Part shown: positions 48,194 through 58,300 of the stretch, piece after piece | Numbering within the stretch: the first letter of the stretch is position 1 | Layout of the letters: each line of letters opens with the position of its first letter | Source of the DNA: Pseudomonas sp. Fl4BN1 | Lineage (GTDB): Bacteria; Pseudomonadota; Gammaproteobacteria; Pseudomonadales; Pseudomonadaceae | Length of the DNA: 64,000 nucleotides | Reading direction: 5' to 3' | NCBI RefSeq assembly: GCF_009908285.1 | Contig: NZ_JAAARM010000027.1 | Span: 1-64,000 of the forward strand | The notes under the pieces: generated by a model | The model's database searches: none | What the model saw: only the letters and a program-made list of their open reading frames with translations | What the model was told of the DNA's origin: nothing | Position numbers and translations under genes: made by a program

Positions 48194-48433
48194 CTACCCG
48201 CTGAATTGAGTGTCGAGCCAATGATCCAGCTCGCTGAGGGCGTGGTGATGCCTATCGGGGAGGCTCTTGAGTCTTGCGCTGATTTTGTCCCTGTTGGCCT
48301 TTGAGAGTTCATACCCGCGGGTGCGTAGGAAGTGATCGATGTAATCCTCTATTTCCAGTAACTCGTTGGATGAAACGAGTACCTTGAAAGACTTACCTTG
48401 GTATTGCTTGCCATCGTTACGATTCCAGCCCAA
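48194..48433 (-). CDS. Hypothetical protein (79 aa)
   Basis: The small charged protein (SNELLEIEDYIDHFLRTRGY, then ELSKANRDKISARLKSLP) is largely helical and soluble. The start is a TTG at 48433 with GAGGTG 6-8 bp upstream; no in-frame ATG is available. Family not recognised. Lies at the right-hand edge of the accessory region. Confidence 0.55.
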   Translation of the reverse strand: MGWNRNDGKQYQGKSFKVLVSSNELLEIEDYIDHFLRTRGYELSKANRDKISARLKSLPDRHHHALSELDHWLDTQFSG

Positions 48434-48593
48434 TCACATCACCTCTGTGTTGATGAAAGGGAAGTTGCTTCCCTACTTTCAGTATAGAACTGAGGCGAAA
48501 GCACAAGTTTTTGCGGCCGGGGAAAGTCAACGCTGGAACAGCCATTCACTAGGGTGCACCCGCGCTCGCGCGGACGCCTCGATAAGCCTGTGA

Positions 48594-49490
48594 CTACAGC
48601 TGCTGCAACTCGTCAATCACCGCCATGAAGGCCTCCACCAGCAGGCTGCGTCCCTGGCGGCGGGTCAACACCAAGAGTGGCGCGGTGGCGCCGGGGTCCG
48701 CCAGCAACCGATAGCTCACGCCTTTCTTCGCTAGGGTCTGGGTGCAGTGGGGAACCAGGGCAACACCCTGGCCGGCAGCGACCAGGGCGATGATCGAGGT
48801 GATCTGCCGTCCGCTGGGGCCAGGGCGCAGGGGCAGGCCGTGGCGCCGATAGAGTTGTTCGATCGTCTCGTTGAGCCCTGAGCCATAGTCGGCCGGAAAC
48901 AGGATCAGCGGATACTCACTGAGTTCGGCCAGGGTCACCCGGTCCCGGGCCGCCAGCGGGCTGTCGCTGGAGATGGCCGCCACCAGCGGTTCGTCCCCCA
49001 GGGACAGGGCCTGGATTTCGCTCTGCTCGCTGGGGGGCGGCAGCCGACTCATGCCGATGTCGATACGGCCGTCGACAATCTGTGACCACTGGCTAACCGA
49101 GGCGCCTTCCACCAGGGTCAGTTGCACGTCCGGGAAGCGCTGGGCGAAGGCCTGGATGGCCTGGCTGAACAGGTCCGACAGGGCGATCGAACTGGCATAC
49201 CCCAGGGCCAGTTGTCCGGCACAGCCGGCGGCCAGCTTGCCGGCAATGGCTTGGGCCAGGTCCATCTGTTCCAGCACTGCCCGAGCGTAAGGCAGGAAGT
49301 GCCGGCCCTGGGCGGTGAGGGCGACGGTGCGGCTGGTGCGGTCGAAAAGACGGAAACCCAGTTCCGCTTCCAATGCTGAAATCTGCCGGGTCAGCGGTGG
49401 TTGGGCGAGGTGCAGGCGCAGGGCCGCACGGCCAAAATGCAGCTCTTCGGCGACAGTCAGAAAGTAACGTAACCTGCGTAGATCGAGCAT
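48594..49490 (-). CDS. LysR-family transcriptional regulator
   Basis: The 298-residue protein has the LysR helix-turn-helix at the N-terminus (LRYFLTVAEELHFGRAALRL, PPLTRQISALEAELG) and a C-terminal effector domain with DIGMSRLPP. It resembles regulators of the BenM/CatM-like group (HFGRAA). It is divergent from the MFS gene at 49585, 94 bp away, and probably controls it. Effector unknown. Confidence 0.92.
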   Translation of the reverse strand: MLDLRRLRYFLTVAEELHFGRAALRLHLAQPPLTRQISALEAELGFRLFDRTSRTVALTAQGRHFLPYARAVLEQMDLAQAIAGKLAAGCAGQLALGYASSIALSDLFSQAIQAFAQRFPDVQLTLVEGASVSQWSQIVDGRIDIGMSRLPPPSEQSEIQALSLGDEPLVAAISSDSPLAARDRVTLAELSEYPLILFPADYGSGLNETIEQLYRRHGLPLRPGPSGRQITSIIALVAAGQGVALVPHCTQTLAKKGVSYRLLADPGATAPLLVLTRRQGRSLLVEAFMAVIDELQQL

Positions 49491-49584
49491 CCTGTTCCCT
49501 GGGTATTGATCGGTCGGAAATCGGTATTGGTCTTGGCGCTGCGGGGTATTTTATAAAGGCTCTTGGTCAGACACGAGAGGTTTC

Positions 49585-50835
49585 ATGAGTCCACCTGCGC
49601 ATAGTGCTCGCATTGCCCTGTTCCTGTGTGGCTGCGCGGCCTTTCTCAACCTGTATGCGACCCAGGGCATTCTTCAGGAGCTCGCCCAGAGCTTTCAAGT
49701 GAGCCTCAGAGAGGCCGGCTGGAGCATTACCGTAACCACCCTGGCGGTGGCCATGACCGCGCCCTTTGTCAGTCGCTTCACCGGCCGTTTCGACCCGCGC
49801 TCGGTGATTGTGCTGGCCGCGCTGATGCTGGCGCTACCGGCGGGGTTGGCGGCCAGTGCCGGCAGCTTTGCCCAGCTACTGGCCTGGCGCTTTATCGAAG
49901 GCATGCTGATCCCGGTGGTGTTCGCCACCAGCGTCGCCTATATCGGCGACCGCTGGAGCGGAGGCACTGTCACCGAAATCACCAGCCTCTATGTGGCCGG
50001 CACTGTGCTCGGCGGTTTTGCCGGACGCTTCGTCACCGGTGTCATCACCGAGTACCTGGGCTGGCGTGAGGCTTTTGCCCTGTTGGCAGGCTTGAGCCTG
50101 CTGATCGGCCTGGCCATTCACCGTCTGCTGCCGGGCAATCCTGCGCGGGTCGGCAGAAGCACGCCGAAGCCGCTGAGCGCTCTGAGTGAGCTATGCCGCA
50201 GGCCTTTGCTGGCGGCCTACGGCGTGGGTTTTTGCGTGCTGTTCTCGCAAGTGGCCACCTTTACCTACGCCGGGCTCTACCTCAGCCAGGCGCCATTCAA
50301 CCTGGGAGCTGCGGCCCTCGGCAGTGTCTACACAGTGTTCCTGTTGGCGCTGGTGGTGATTCCCGTCGCCGGGCGCCTGAGCCAGTCCCGCCCGCAAGCC
50401 GAACTGCTGATCGTCGCGGCGCTGCTGGGTGTCTGCGGTTCGTTCCTGACCCTGCTGCCCTCGCTGTGGCTGATCGTACTGGGGCTGGCCTTGAGCTCCA
50501 CAGGGGTGTTCCTGGCCCAGGCCGCCGCCAACGCCTTTACCACCGCCACCGCCCGGCACAACCGAGCTGGCGCCGTGGGGCTGTACCTGACCTGTTACTA
50601 CCTGGGCGGCAGTTTCGGCGCTGTGCTCCCGTCACTGTTCTGGAGCCGCTGGGGTTGGCAGGGCTGTGTGGCGTTGATCGTGGTTTTCCAGGTGCTGTCG
50701 CTGTTGATCGCCTGGAGCGGCTGGCGGCCTGGCGCGCCGCAAGGCTCGGCCAGCCACGAGCGCAGTGATTCAGGCCCCCGCGATCCAGGAAGCAGCGACC
50801 CAGTAACCCGCGGGGTGGATGCCCCCCGACCTTGA
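49585..50835 (+). CDS. MFS transporter (YnfM-like)
   Basis: The 416-residue protein has twelve predicted membrane segments, starting ALFLCGCAAFLNLYATQGIL, and the YnfM/arabinose-efflux form GWSITVTTLAVAMTAPFVSR. A charged, low-complexity tail (ERSDSGPRDPGSSD) ends it. It probably exports a small toxic or signalling compound under the divergent LysR regulator. The end overlaps the next MFS gene by 17 bp. Confidence 0.9.
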   Translation: MSPPAHSARIALFLCGCAAFLNLYATQGILQELAQSFQVSLREAGWSITVTTLAVAMTAPFVSRFTGRFDPRSVIVLAALMLALPAGLAASAGSFAQLLAWRFIEGMLIPVVFATSVAYIGDRWSGGTVTEITSLYVAGTVLGGFAGRFVTGVITEYLGWREAFALLAGLSLLIGLAIHRLLPGNPARVGRSTPKPLSALSELCRRPLLAAYGVGFCVLFSQVATFTYAGLYLSQAPFNLGAAALGSVYTVFLLALVVIPVAGRLSQSRPQAELLIVAALLGVCGSFLTLLPSLWLIVLGLALSSTGVFLAQAAANAFTTATARHNRAGAVGLYLTCYYLGGSFGAVLPSLFWSRWGWQGCVALIVVFQVLSLLIAWSGWRPGAPQGSASHERSDSGPRDPGSSDPVTRGVDAPRP

Positions 50836-52081
50836 TTTTCCTCAGCCGCCGGCCAATCCGATGAATGATCCGCAACATCCAGCCTTACCCGCCGCTGCAA
50901 CCGTGCGTCGTCGCTCGTTGCTGGCCGCTTGCAGTGCCCATGCCGTGCATGACGGCCTCACCGATGTGATCTATGTGCTGCTGCCGATCTGGCAGGCGCA
51001 ATTCGCGATGAGCTACGCGCAGATCGGCCTGCTGCGCGGTGCCTACTCGGCCATGATGGCCGGCTGCCAACTGCTGGCCGGCCGCGCAGCCAGGCGCTGG
51101 GGGCGTGAGCGTCTGCTGGTGGGCGGCACTGCCCTGGCTGGCCTGGCCTATCTGCTGGTGGGGCAGGCCACGGGCTTGAGCATGCTGCTCCTGGCGCTGC
51201 TGCTCGGCGGCCTGGGGGCAAGTACCCAGCACCCACTGGCGTCCTCGCTGATCAGCGACACCCACGAAGCCGCTGGCGGGGTCAAGCAAGCCCTGGCGCA
51301 ATACAACTTTGCCGGTGATATCGGCAAGACTCTGATCCCCGGGCTGGTAGGGCTGTTGCTGACGCTGATCAGCTGGCGCGCCAGTGTCACCCTGATCGGA
51401 CTCCTGGGCCTGGCCGCCGCGTTGTTGCTGTGGTGGCTGATTCCGCCCCGGAGCAGTACCTCGGCGTTGCGGGAAAAAAACCTCAAGGCGTCCAGGGGCC
51501 AGGGTTCCGCCAGCGGACTGCGGGCACTGATCCTCACTGGCACCCTGGACAGTGCCGTGCGCATGGGCTTTCTGACCTTCCTGCCGTTTCTGCTCAAGGC
51601 CAAGGGCGCCGGCACCGCGGGTATCGGCCTGGCCCTGACCTTGCTGTTTATCGGTGGTGCGTTCGGCAAGTTGCTCTGCGGTTACCTGGGGGTGCGCATC
51701 GGCATGATGAAGACCGTGTGGCTCACCGAGTTCAGCACCGCGAGCCTGATCGTGCTGGCGCTGTTCCTGCCCTATGGCGGCCTGATGCTGATGTTGCCGC
51801 TGCTGGGGCTGGCCCTGAATGGCACCTCATCGGTGCTGTATGGCGCGGTACCGGACCTGGCGGGCGCCGACAAGCGCGAGCAGGCGTTCTCGTTGTTCTA
51901 CACCGGCACCATCGGCGGCGGGGCGCTGGCCCCGATACTGTTCGGCAGCCTCGGGGACTTCACCGGCATTCCCCTGGCGGTCATGGCGCTAGCCGTGACC
52001 CTGTTGCTGACGCTGCCCCTGTCCTGGTACGTACAACGGGGGCTGGATGCGGATGCCCGCTCGCTGCGCCACGCAGGCTGA
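50819..52081 (+). CDS. MFS transporter (Fsr-like)
   Basis: The 420-residue protein has about twelve membrane segments and opens its core with SLLAACSAHAVHDGLTDVIY, matching fosmidomycin-resistance-like MFS carriers; GGLGASTQHPLASSLISD is in the middle. The start is ATG 50819 overlapping the previous gene; ATG 50861 is an alternative. Two unlike MFS genes in one transcript suggest a shared efflux task. Confidence 0.88.
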   Translation: MPPDLDFPQPPANPMNDPQHPALPAAATVRRRSLLAACSAHAVHDGLTDVIYVLLPIWQAQFAMSYAQIGLLRGAYSAMMAGCQLLAGRAARRWGRERLLVGGTALAGLAYLLVGQATGLSMLLLALLLGGLGASTQHPLASSLISDTHEAAGGVKQALAQYNFAGDIGKTLIPGLVGLLLTLISWRASVTLIGLLGLAAALLLWWLIPPRSSTSALREKNLKASRGQGSASGLRALILTGTLDSAVRMGFLTFLPFLLKAKGAGTAGIGLALTLLFIGGAFGKLLCGYLGVRIGMMKTVWLTEFSTASLIVLALFLPYGGLMLMLPLLGLALNGTSSVLYGAVPDLAGADKREQAFSLFYTGTIGGGALAPILFGSLGDFTGIPLAVMALAVTLLLTLPLSWYVQRGLDADARSLRHAG

Positions 52082-52438
52082 CAGTTTCTCGTCCGTTAGG
52101 CTGGCGATGAGGTGGGGGTGGTTCATCCTGTTTCTTGGGGACGCCGTTTAATCTGCGGTTATCCCGAGACATGGGATGTCCTGCATTCAGAATTTTCTTA
52201 CAGACGCTGATGGGGCAGCTGCCTAAGATTGTCCCGTTCGCCCGGCCAGGTACCACAGGCAACACGCTGAATGGCGGTCACTGGTCAGGGCGGGCTGCAA
52301 CATCGCGGCACCTGCCCGCCCGGCCTCAATTCTGCCTACTGCCCTTGGCTGGCCGGGTCGGCTTTTCAGCGTTCAACACCCCTCAGGACGATCCGTCCGC
52401 TTGCTGTTACTCCTCCTTCTTGCTTCGCCTTCCCGGTT
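52082..52438. other. Intergenic region between the MFS pair and nodT
   Basis: 357 bp between convergent genes. No clear gene; no strong terminator hairpin with a T run was seen. Confidence 0.5.
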
Positions 52439-53860
52439 TCAGGGTCGCTGCTGTGACAGTGCCAGCCCCGGCACTTCGCCCCACGCGCCGCCCAGGGCCT
52501 GGTACAGATTGACCTCGGCCAGCAACTGCGCCAGCCGGTCGTTGATCAGGCCCTGCTGGGCACTGAACAGTGAGCGCTGGGCGTCAAGAAACACCAGGTT
52601 GCTGTCGACGCCGATCCGATAGCGATGTTCGGCCAGGTCGTAATAGTCCTGGCTGGCCTGCACCAGGTTGTGCTGGGCGCTCAGTTGCTGCTGGTAGGTC
52701 TGGCGCGCGGCGAGGCCGTCGGCGACTTCCTGGAAGGCGGTCTGAATGGCTTTCTCATACTGGGCCACGCTGATGTCTTTCTGCAGACGCGAATAGTCCA
52801 GGCTGGCCCGCAGGTTGCCGGCATTGAAAATCGGCAGGTTGATCTGTGGCTGAAAGATCCAGCCACCGGAGCCGCTCTTGAACAGCCCCGAAAGCTCCTT
52901 GCTGGAACTGCCGGCGCTGGCGGTCAGGCTGACGCTGGGAAAGAACGCCGCTCGCGCCGCACCGATATTGGCGTTGGCGGCTTGCAGCTGGTACTCGGCC
53001 TGGAGGATGTCCGGGCGCCGTTGCAACAGGTTCGAAGGCAGCCCGGCGGGTACTTGGGCGAGCATGCCCTCAGCTAGCCCGCGTTCTGGCAGGCTTGAGG
53101 GCAGCGGTGCGCCCACCAGCAAGGTCAGGTTGTTCAGGTCCAGGGCCACTTGGCGCTGGTAGCGGGCCAGGCTGGCACGGGTGCTGTCGACGCTGGTGCG
53201 GGCCTGGGCCACGTCCAGTGCCGAGACCTTGCCGGCACTGCCGTTGCGCGCGGTCAGGCGCAGGCTCTGTTCGTCTGCTGCCAGGGTCTTGCGGGTCAGC
53301 TCCAGCAACTCATGATCGGCGCACCAGGTCATGTAGGCCGTGGCGACATTGGCCACCAGGCTCAACTGCGCGCTACGCCGGGCTTGCTCACTGGACAGGT
53401 AGGTCATCAGCGCCTGCTGGCTGAGGCTGCGGATGCGCCCGAAAAAATCCAGCTCGTAGGCGCTGATGCCCAGGTTGGCGGAATAGCTGGAGCTGATCAT
53501 CGCCTTGCTACCGGTCACCGATTGCGGCAGGCGCTGGCGCTTGCCGGACGCGTTGGCCGATACCGCCGGCAGCAGGTCGGCGCGCTGGATGCGGTACTGG
53601 GCCTGGTAGGCCGCGACGTTCAGCGCCGCGACCCGCAGGTCGCGGTTGTTCTCCAGGGCACTGTGGATCAGCTGTTGCAACAGTGGGTCCTGAAACAGGC
53701 CCTGCCAGTCGGCCCCGACCGTGCCACTGGCCGGGGCGTAGGCCGCGCCTTGCGGGTACTGCGGGGCCACCGGTGATGCGGGACGCTGGTAGTCCGGGAT
53801 CAGCGAGCAGCCGCCGAGGGCCAGGGCCAGGGCCGCCAGGTGCAGTGGGGAGTTACGCAT
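52439..53860 (-). CDS. NodT-family outer-membrane efflux lipoprotein
   Basis: The 473-residue TolC-like protein has a lipoprotein signal (LALALGGC, Cys18) and the two OEP repeats with SALENNRDLRVAALNVAAYQ and LLQRRPDILQAEYQLQAANA, the family signature of OprM/NodT proteins. It forms the outer-membrane channel of a tripartite pump. Placed beside the ofa genes, it is likely to work with a MacAB-type exporter found at the far end of such clusters (outside the window) in lipopeptide release. Confidence 0.92.
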   Translation of the reverse strand: MRNSPLHLAALALALGGCSLIPDYQRPASPVAPQYPQGAAYAPASGTVGADWQGLFQDPLLQQLIHSALENNRDLRVAALNVAAYQAQYRIQRADLLPAVSANASGKRQRLPQSVTGSKAMISSSYSANLGISAYELDFFGRIRSLSQQALMTYLSSEQARRSAQLSLVANVATAYMTWCADHELLELTRKTLAADEQSLRLTARNGSAGKVSALDVAQARTSVDSTRASLARYQRQVALDLNNLTLLVGAPLPSSLPERGLAEGMLAQVPAGLPSNLLQRRPDILQAEYQLQAANANIGAARAAFFPSVSLTASAGSSSKELSGLFKSGSGGWIFQPQINLPIFNAGNLRASLDYSRLQKDISVAQYEKAIQTAFQEVADGLAARQTYQQQLSAQHNLVQASQDYYDLAEHRYRIGVDSNLVFLDAQRSLFSAQQGLINDRLAQLLAEVNLYQALGGAWGEVPGLALSQQRP

Positions 53861-53920
53861 TGATCAGCCTCGTGACAAGGACAGCCTGATGGCGGGCGAC
53901 AAGCGATGCGGAGCCGCGCC

Positions 53921-54721
53921 TCAGGCGCCGACCATCCACTTGGCCAGTCCGTGGCGGCCGCTGACCCCGAGCTTGGTGGCCGCGCGCTTGAGGTAGGTTT
54001 CGACGGAGCTGTTCTTGACGCTCAGGCGCTCGGCCATTTCCGGCACGGTGCCTCCGGTCAACAGTCCCAGGCACACCTCTTTTTCCCGCGCTGAAAGGCT
54101 GATGTCGCCCAGGGACAGGCGTTCGTCGAACTCCCGTTGCAAGGGGGTCTGCTGACGCGTGTCCAGCGGCCGGGGGTTCCAGCTGCGCAGGTTTTTCAGG
54201 GCTTGTTGCCGATGCAACTGGGCGTGGCGCTCCAGCAGCGGCAGCAGGGTTTCCGACAGGCTCTTGAGAAACGACAGTTCTGCCAGAGAGAAACCGCCCT
54301 GGGTGGGCTCGCGGTAGAGGGTGATGACACAGCGGCGATTGGCTTTGCGCGAGACCAGGTGGCATTGGTGCGGGGAGTTGCGCGGATGCCCGCTGTGGGC
54401 CTGGGCATTCATCTGGATCAGTAGCGATTCGTCCATTTCCAGTATCTTGTGCAGCAGCGGATCATGGCGCCGCGGGGGCTCCGGCAGTGGCACATCCTCG
54501 TGCAATCCGGCGCGTCCCAGCAGGGTGATTTCCAGTGGGCTGGCCTGGCGTTCGTCGAGGGTCCATTCGCTGAGCCGCAATGGATTCACCGGTACCAGTT
54601 TGTCCACCAGTTGCAGCATGTTGCTGGCGAATTGAGCGTGGCCGGTGCTGGAGATCAACTGCCCCAGTTCGAAGTAGAAGTTCGGGGTTCCCATGTTGGC
54701 GATACTGCTGGTCAGACTCAT
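53921..54721 (-). CDS. ofaR1: LuxR-family regulator of the lipopeptide cluster
   Basis: The 266-residue protein has a C-terminal LuxR helix-turn-helix (LSAREKEVCLGLLTGGTVPE, then SVETYLKRAATKLGV) and an N-terminal region without the classic AHL-binding signature. Such LuxR genes flank all Pseudomonas cyclic-lipopeptide clusters and activate them. ATG 54721 was chosen with AAGG just upstream; an in-frame start at 54838 exists. Divergent from ofaA. The symbol follows position only. Confidence 0.85.
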   Translation of the reverse strand: MSLTSSIANMGTPNFYFELGQLISSTGHAQFASNMLQLVDKLVPVNPLRLSEWTLDERQASPLEITLLGRAGLHEDVPLPEPPRRHDPLLHKILEMDESLLIQMNAQAHSGHPRNSPHQCHLVSRKANRRCVITLYREPTQGGFSLAELSFLKSLSETLLPLLERHAQLHRQQALKNLRSWNPRPLDTRQQTPLQREFDERLSLGDISLSAREKEVCLGLLTGGTVPEMAERLSVKNSSVETYLKRAATKLGVSGRHGLAKWMVGA

Positions 54722-55235
54722 ATCCTTATCATCCTTGATCAAGACAAATCGCTGATCGAAGCGCGGTTGCCACGGCGGCCTGGGGCAGGTTCCTGATGAA
54801 CCTAGCCTGTAGGAAAAGTCTGATTTAATCCCAAGCATTTACTTCACGTCTGTAGGGGGAAACCGGGACACAAGGGCCATGCCAGAGCCTTGGGCGGGGC
54901 TTGGGCAATGGCCCTCCAACAGGCCTGTCGGGCCCGCAGGTGTTCGTCCTCGCGGTGCTGCAAGGCACTGAATCAGCGATAGGTCCGGGTCCCCGAAGAG
55001 GGGCCGGGCAGGTCAGGAGCGTCGTGTACGGATAGCCAATCTCCTACAGCTGATTCAGCAGATCAGCAGGTGCTACGGGAACTTGGGTGCAGGCCCCTGG
55101 CCCGCGTTTCATCGGGGGCTTGCCAGGCTCCGGGCACCCCGTGGACTGTCCGGGTTTCGGGTGACATACAGGCCCCGGGGCCGATGCTTAAATCCGCGAA
55201 CGCCGGTGCCCGGACCATCACCTGAGAAGGACCTT
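54722..55235. promoter_or_regulatory. Divergent control region of ofaR1 and ofaA
   Basis: 514 bp without a convincing gene. An inverted repeat GCTGAT-N7-ATCAGC at 55049-55067 is a candidate regulator site. No consensus promoter stands out. Confidence 0.5.
55049..55067. repeat. Inverted repeat in the ofa control region
   Basis: GCTGAT and ATCAGC arms separated by TCAGCAG, about 170 bp before the leader frame. Confidence 0.4.
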
Positions 55236-55340
55236 ATGACGCATTTTTCTGCCACTGTCGTGGGCGCCTTCGCCGCGCAAGCCACCCTTGCCATCCACTG
55301 CCCGCAATCCGCCGCATGCCCGGTCCGGGGGTGCTCATGA
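55236..55340 (+). CDS. 34-codon leader ORF coupled to ofaA
   Basis: ATG 55236 follows GAGAAGGACCTT, the best ribosome-binding site in the region, and the frame (MTHFSATVVGAFAAQATLAI, then a Cys-containing tail) ends at a TGA overlapping the ofaA ATG (ATGA). ofaA itself has only a GGGGGTG just inside this frame. Translation of the leader would therefore feed ofaA. AAGGA in its ribosome-binding site matches the AnGGA motif of RsmA/RsmE targets. The peptide is not an MbtH-type protein. Confidence 0.55.
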   Translation: MTHFSATVVGAFAAQATLAIHCPQSAACPVRGCS

Positions 55341-58300
55341 ACGTCGCAGCGTTGTCGAACCAAGGCCTGCCACTGACTGCCGGGCAGCGCGATATCTGGC
55401 TGGACCAACTGAGCCGTGGCGACTCGCCGCTGTACAACATTGGCGGTTATGCGGACCTTCAGGGACCCTTCACGCCAGAACTGATGCAGCGCACGGTGGA
55501 GTTGCTGGTGCATAAGCACGATGTGCTACGCACTGTGCTGTCCCTTGAGGGCAGTGATGATGGCCTGCCTTTGCAGTACTTTGACCGACAGTGGCCGGTG
55601 CAGCTGGAATTCCATGACCTGTCGCAGGAGAGCGATCCACTGGCCGCCGCCCAGGCGCGGATTCGCTGGCAGATGCAGCAGCCATTCAAGCTCAGCGGCG
55701 AGCGCCTGTGCCGTTTTTCGTTGTTCCGCCTGAGCCCCAGCCATCACCTGATGGAAGTCGAGGCCCACCACTTGATCCTCGACGGTTGGGGCTTCGCCCA
55801 GCTGTCCCAGTCTCTGGGGGGGCTCTACAGCGCCCTGGTGCAGAACGAGGAACCGCTGGCCTCGGCGCCGTCCTTTATCGACTTCATCGAGGATGACGCC
55901 CGCTACCACCAGTCCAATCGCTACGCCCGGGACCGGGACTACTGGCTGGACAAATACCGCACCTTGCCGGAGCCGCTGCTGCGCCCGCGCTATCGCCCGT
56001 CCCAGGACGCCACGACCCCCGGTGCGACCTTGGTGCAGGCCTTCCCCGCAGCCCTGCATGAACGGATGAAGGCCCTGGGCAAAAGCGCCGGGGCCTCGGC
56101 CTTCCATGTGCTGCTGGCGGCGTTGCATGTGTATTTCACCCGGGCCGGGCAGCGCGACGAATGGGTCCTGGGCATGCCGGTGCTCAACCGGCCGAATGCT
56201 GCGTTCAAGGTGACCCTGGGCTCCTTTACCCAGGTCAGTGCGGTGCGCATGGATTTTGGCCGCGAGCTGACCTTCGAAGCCCTGGTGGTGGCGGTACGGG
56301 ATGTGTTGAAGCAGGATTTCCGCCACCAGCGTTTTCCCCTGAGTGAACTCAATCGCACCCTCGGATTGCTGCGAGAGGACCGAGGGCAGCTGTTCGAATT
56401 GTCGCTGTCCTATGAACTGGAGGACCTGGATTACCGCTACGGCGAGGCGCAGGCCTCGTCGGTGAAGGTCTCCAACCGCCACGAGCCGACGCCCCTGGCG
56501 ATTCACCTGCGCAGCAACAGTTTCGATGACAGCGCCTGGATGCATTACGTCTACGACTCGGCGTTTTTCCAGCCCCACGAAATCGAGGCCCTGGCGGCCT
56601 GCCTGATCCATGTGCTGGAACAGGGGCTGGAGAACACTGCCTTGGCGGTACAGCGGTTCTCGTTGCTGACCAGCGCTGCCGATGCCTGTCTACAAGCATG
56701 GAATGCCACCGACCAGCCGCTGGCTGACGAGCCGCGCATTCACACCCGGGTCGAGGCCTGGGCCCAGCGCACCCCGCAGGCCATTGCCCTGATGGCCCAG
56801 GGGCAATCACTGAGTTATGCGCAGCTCAATCAGCGGGCCAATACCCTGGCACTGCACCTGCAGGCGCTCGGCGTGCGCCCTGACGATCGGGTGGCGATCA
56901 TTGCCCGGCGCAGCCTGGAAACCCTGGTGGGACTGTTGGCGATCCTCAAATCCGGGGCCGCTTATGTTCCTCTGGATCCGGCCCATCCCCCAGAGCGCCT
57001 GGCTTATCTGCTGGAAGACAGTGCCCCGGTGGCGGTGCTGAGCCAGGTGAAGCTGCGCGAACGCCTGCCGGCCCTGGCGGTGCCACTGATCGAGCTGGAC
57101 AGCCCGCTGTGGGCCCAGGGCTCGGCAGGCAATCCCCAGGTGGCGGGGCTGACGGCGCAGCACCTGGCCTATGTGATCTACACCTCGGGTTCCACCGGCT
57201 TGCCCAAGGGCGTGATGGTGGAACACCAGAGCCTGTCGAACCTGGTGGACTGGCATTGCCAGGCCTTCGACCTGCATTCGGGCAGCCACACTTCGAGCCT
57301 TGCCGGGTTTGGCTTCGATGCCATGGCCTGGGAAGTCTGGCCGGCCCTGTGCGTCGGCGCGACCCTGCACCTGGCGCCGGTCAGCGACGGCCCCGAAGAC
57401 CTCGACAGCCTGCTCGCCTGGTGGCGGGCCCAGCCCCTGCAGGTGAGCTTTTTGCCGACGCCGGTGGCCGAGTACGCCTTCAGCCAGCAGCTTGGCCATC
57501 CAACCCTGCGTACCCTGCTGATCGGTGGCGAGCGCCTGCGCCAGTTGCCCGGCCAGCAGCGCTTCAAGGTGATCAACAACTACGGCCCTACCGAAGCCAC
57601 GGTGGTGGCCACCTCCGGGGCCATCGAGCCGGGGCAGGTCCTGCATATCGGCCGGCCCATCGCCAATACCCGGGTGTACCTGCTGGATGACCAGCAACGC
57701 CTGGTGCCGATTGGGGTCGCCGGCGAGCTCTATGTCGGTGGCAGCGGGGTGGCCCGGGGTTACCTCAACCGCGCTGAACTGACCGCCGAACGTTTTCTCC
57801 GCGACCCTTTCAGTGCTCAGCCTGGGGCGCGCCTGTACCGCACCGGCGACCTGGCCCGCTGGCTGGCGGACGGCTCCCTGGAATACCTGGGGCGCAATGA
57901 CGATCAAGTGAAGATCCGCGGCCAGCGCATCGAGCTGGGAGAAATCGAAACCCGCCTGGGTGCCCATCCGGCCCTCCAGGAAGCGGTGGTCCAGGTCCGC
58001 GACGGTCAGTTGGTGGCCTGGTTCAGCGCCCGCCAGGAGCTGCCGATCACCCAGCTACGGGACTACCTGCGCCAGCAGTTGCCGGACTACATGGTGCCGA
58101 TGGCCTACGTGAAACTCGACGCCTTGCCCCTGACCGCCAACGCCAAGCTGGACCGCAAGGCCCTGCCGGCGCCCGGGCCCCAGGCCTTGATCAGTCGCGA
58201 ATACCAGGCGCCCCAGGGTCCGTTGGAAACCACCCTGGCTGCGCTGTGGGCCGAGGTGCTGCAGGTCGAGCGGGTCGGGCGCAACGATCACTTCTTCGAG

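Noticed and set aside
39382..48593. attR copy of the tRNA-Pro 3' end
   Set aside because: I looked for a second copy of the TTCGAATCACTCCGTCCCG segment to the right and found none in the window.
55083..55340. 85-codon frame ahead of ofaA as one gene
   Set aside because: Only the last 34 codons follow a ribosome-binding site; the front part looks non-coding.
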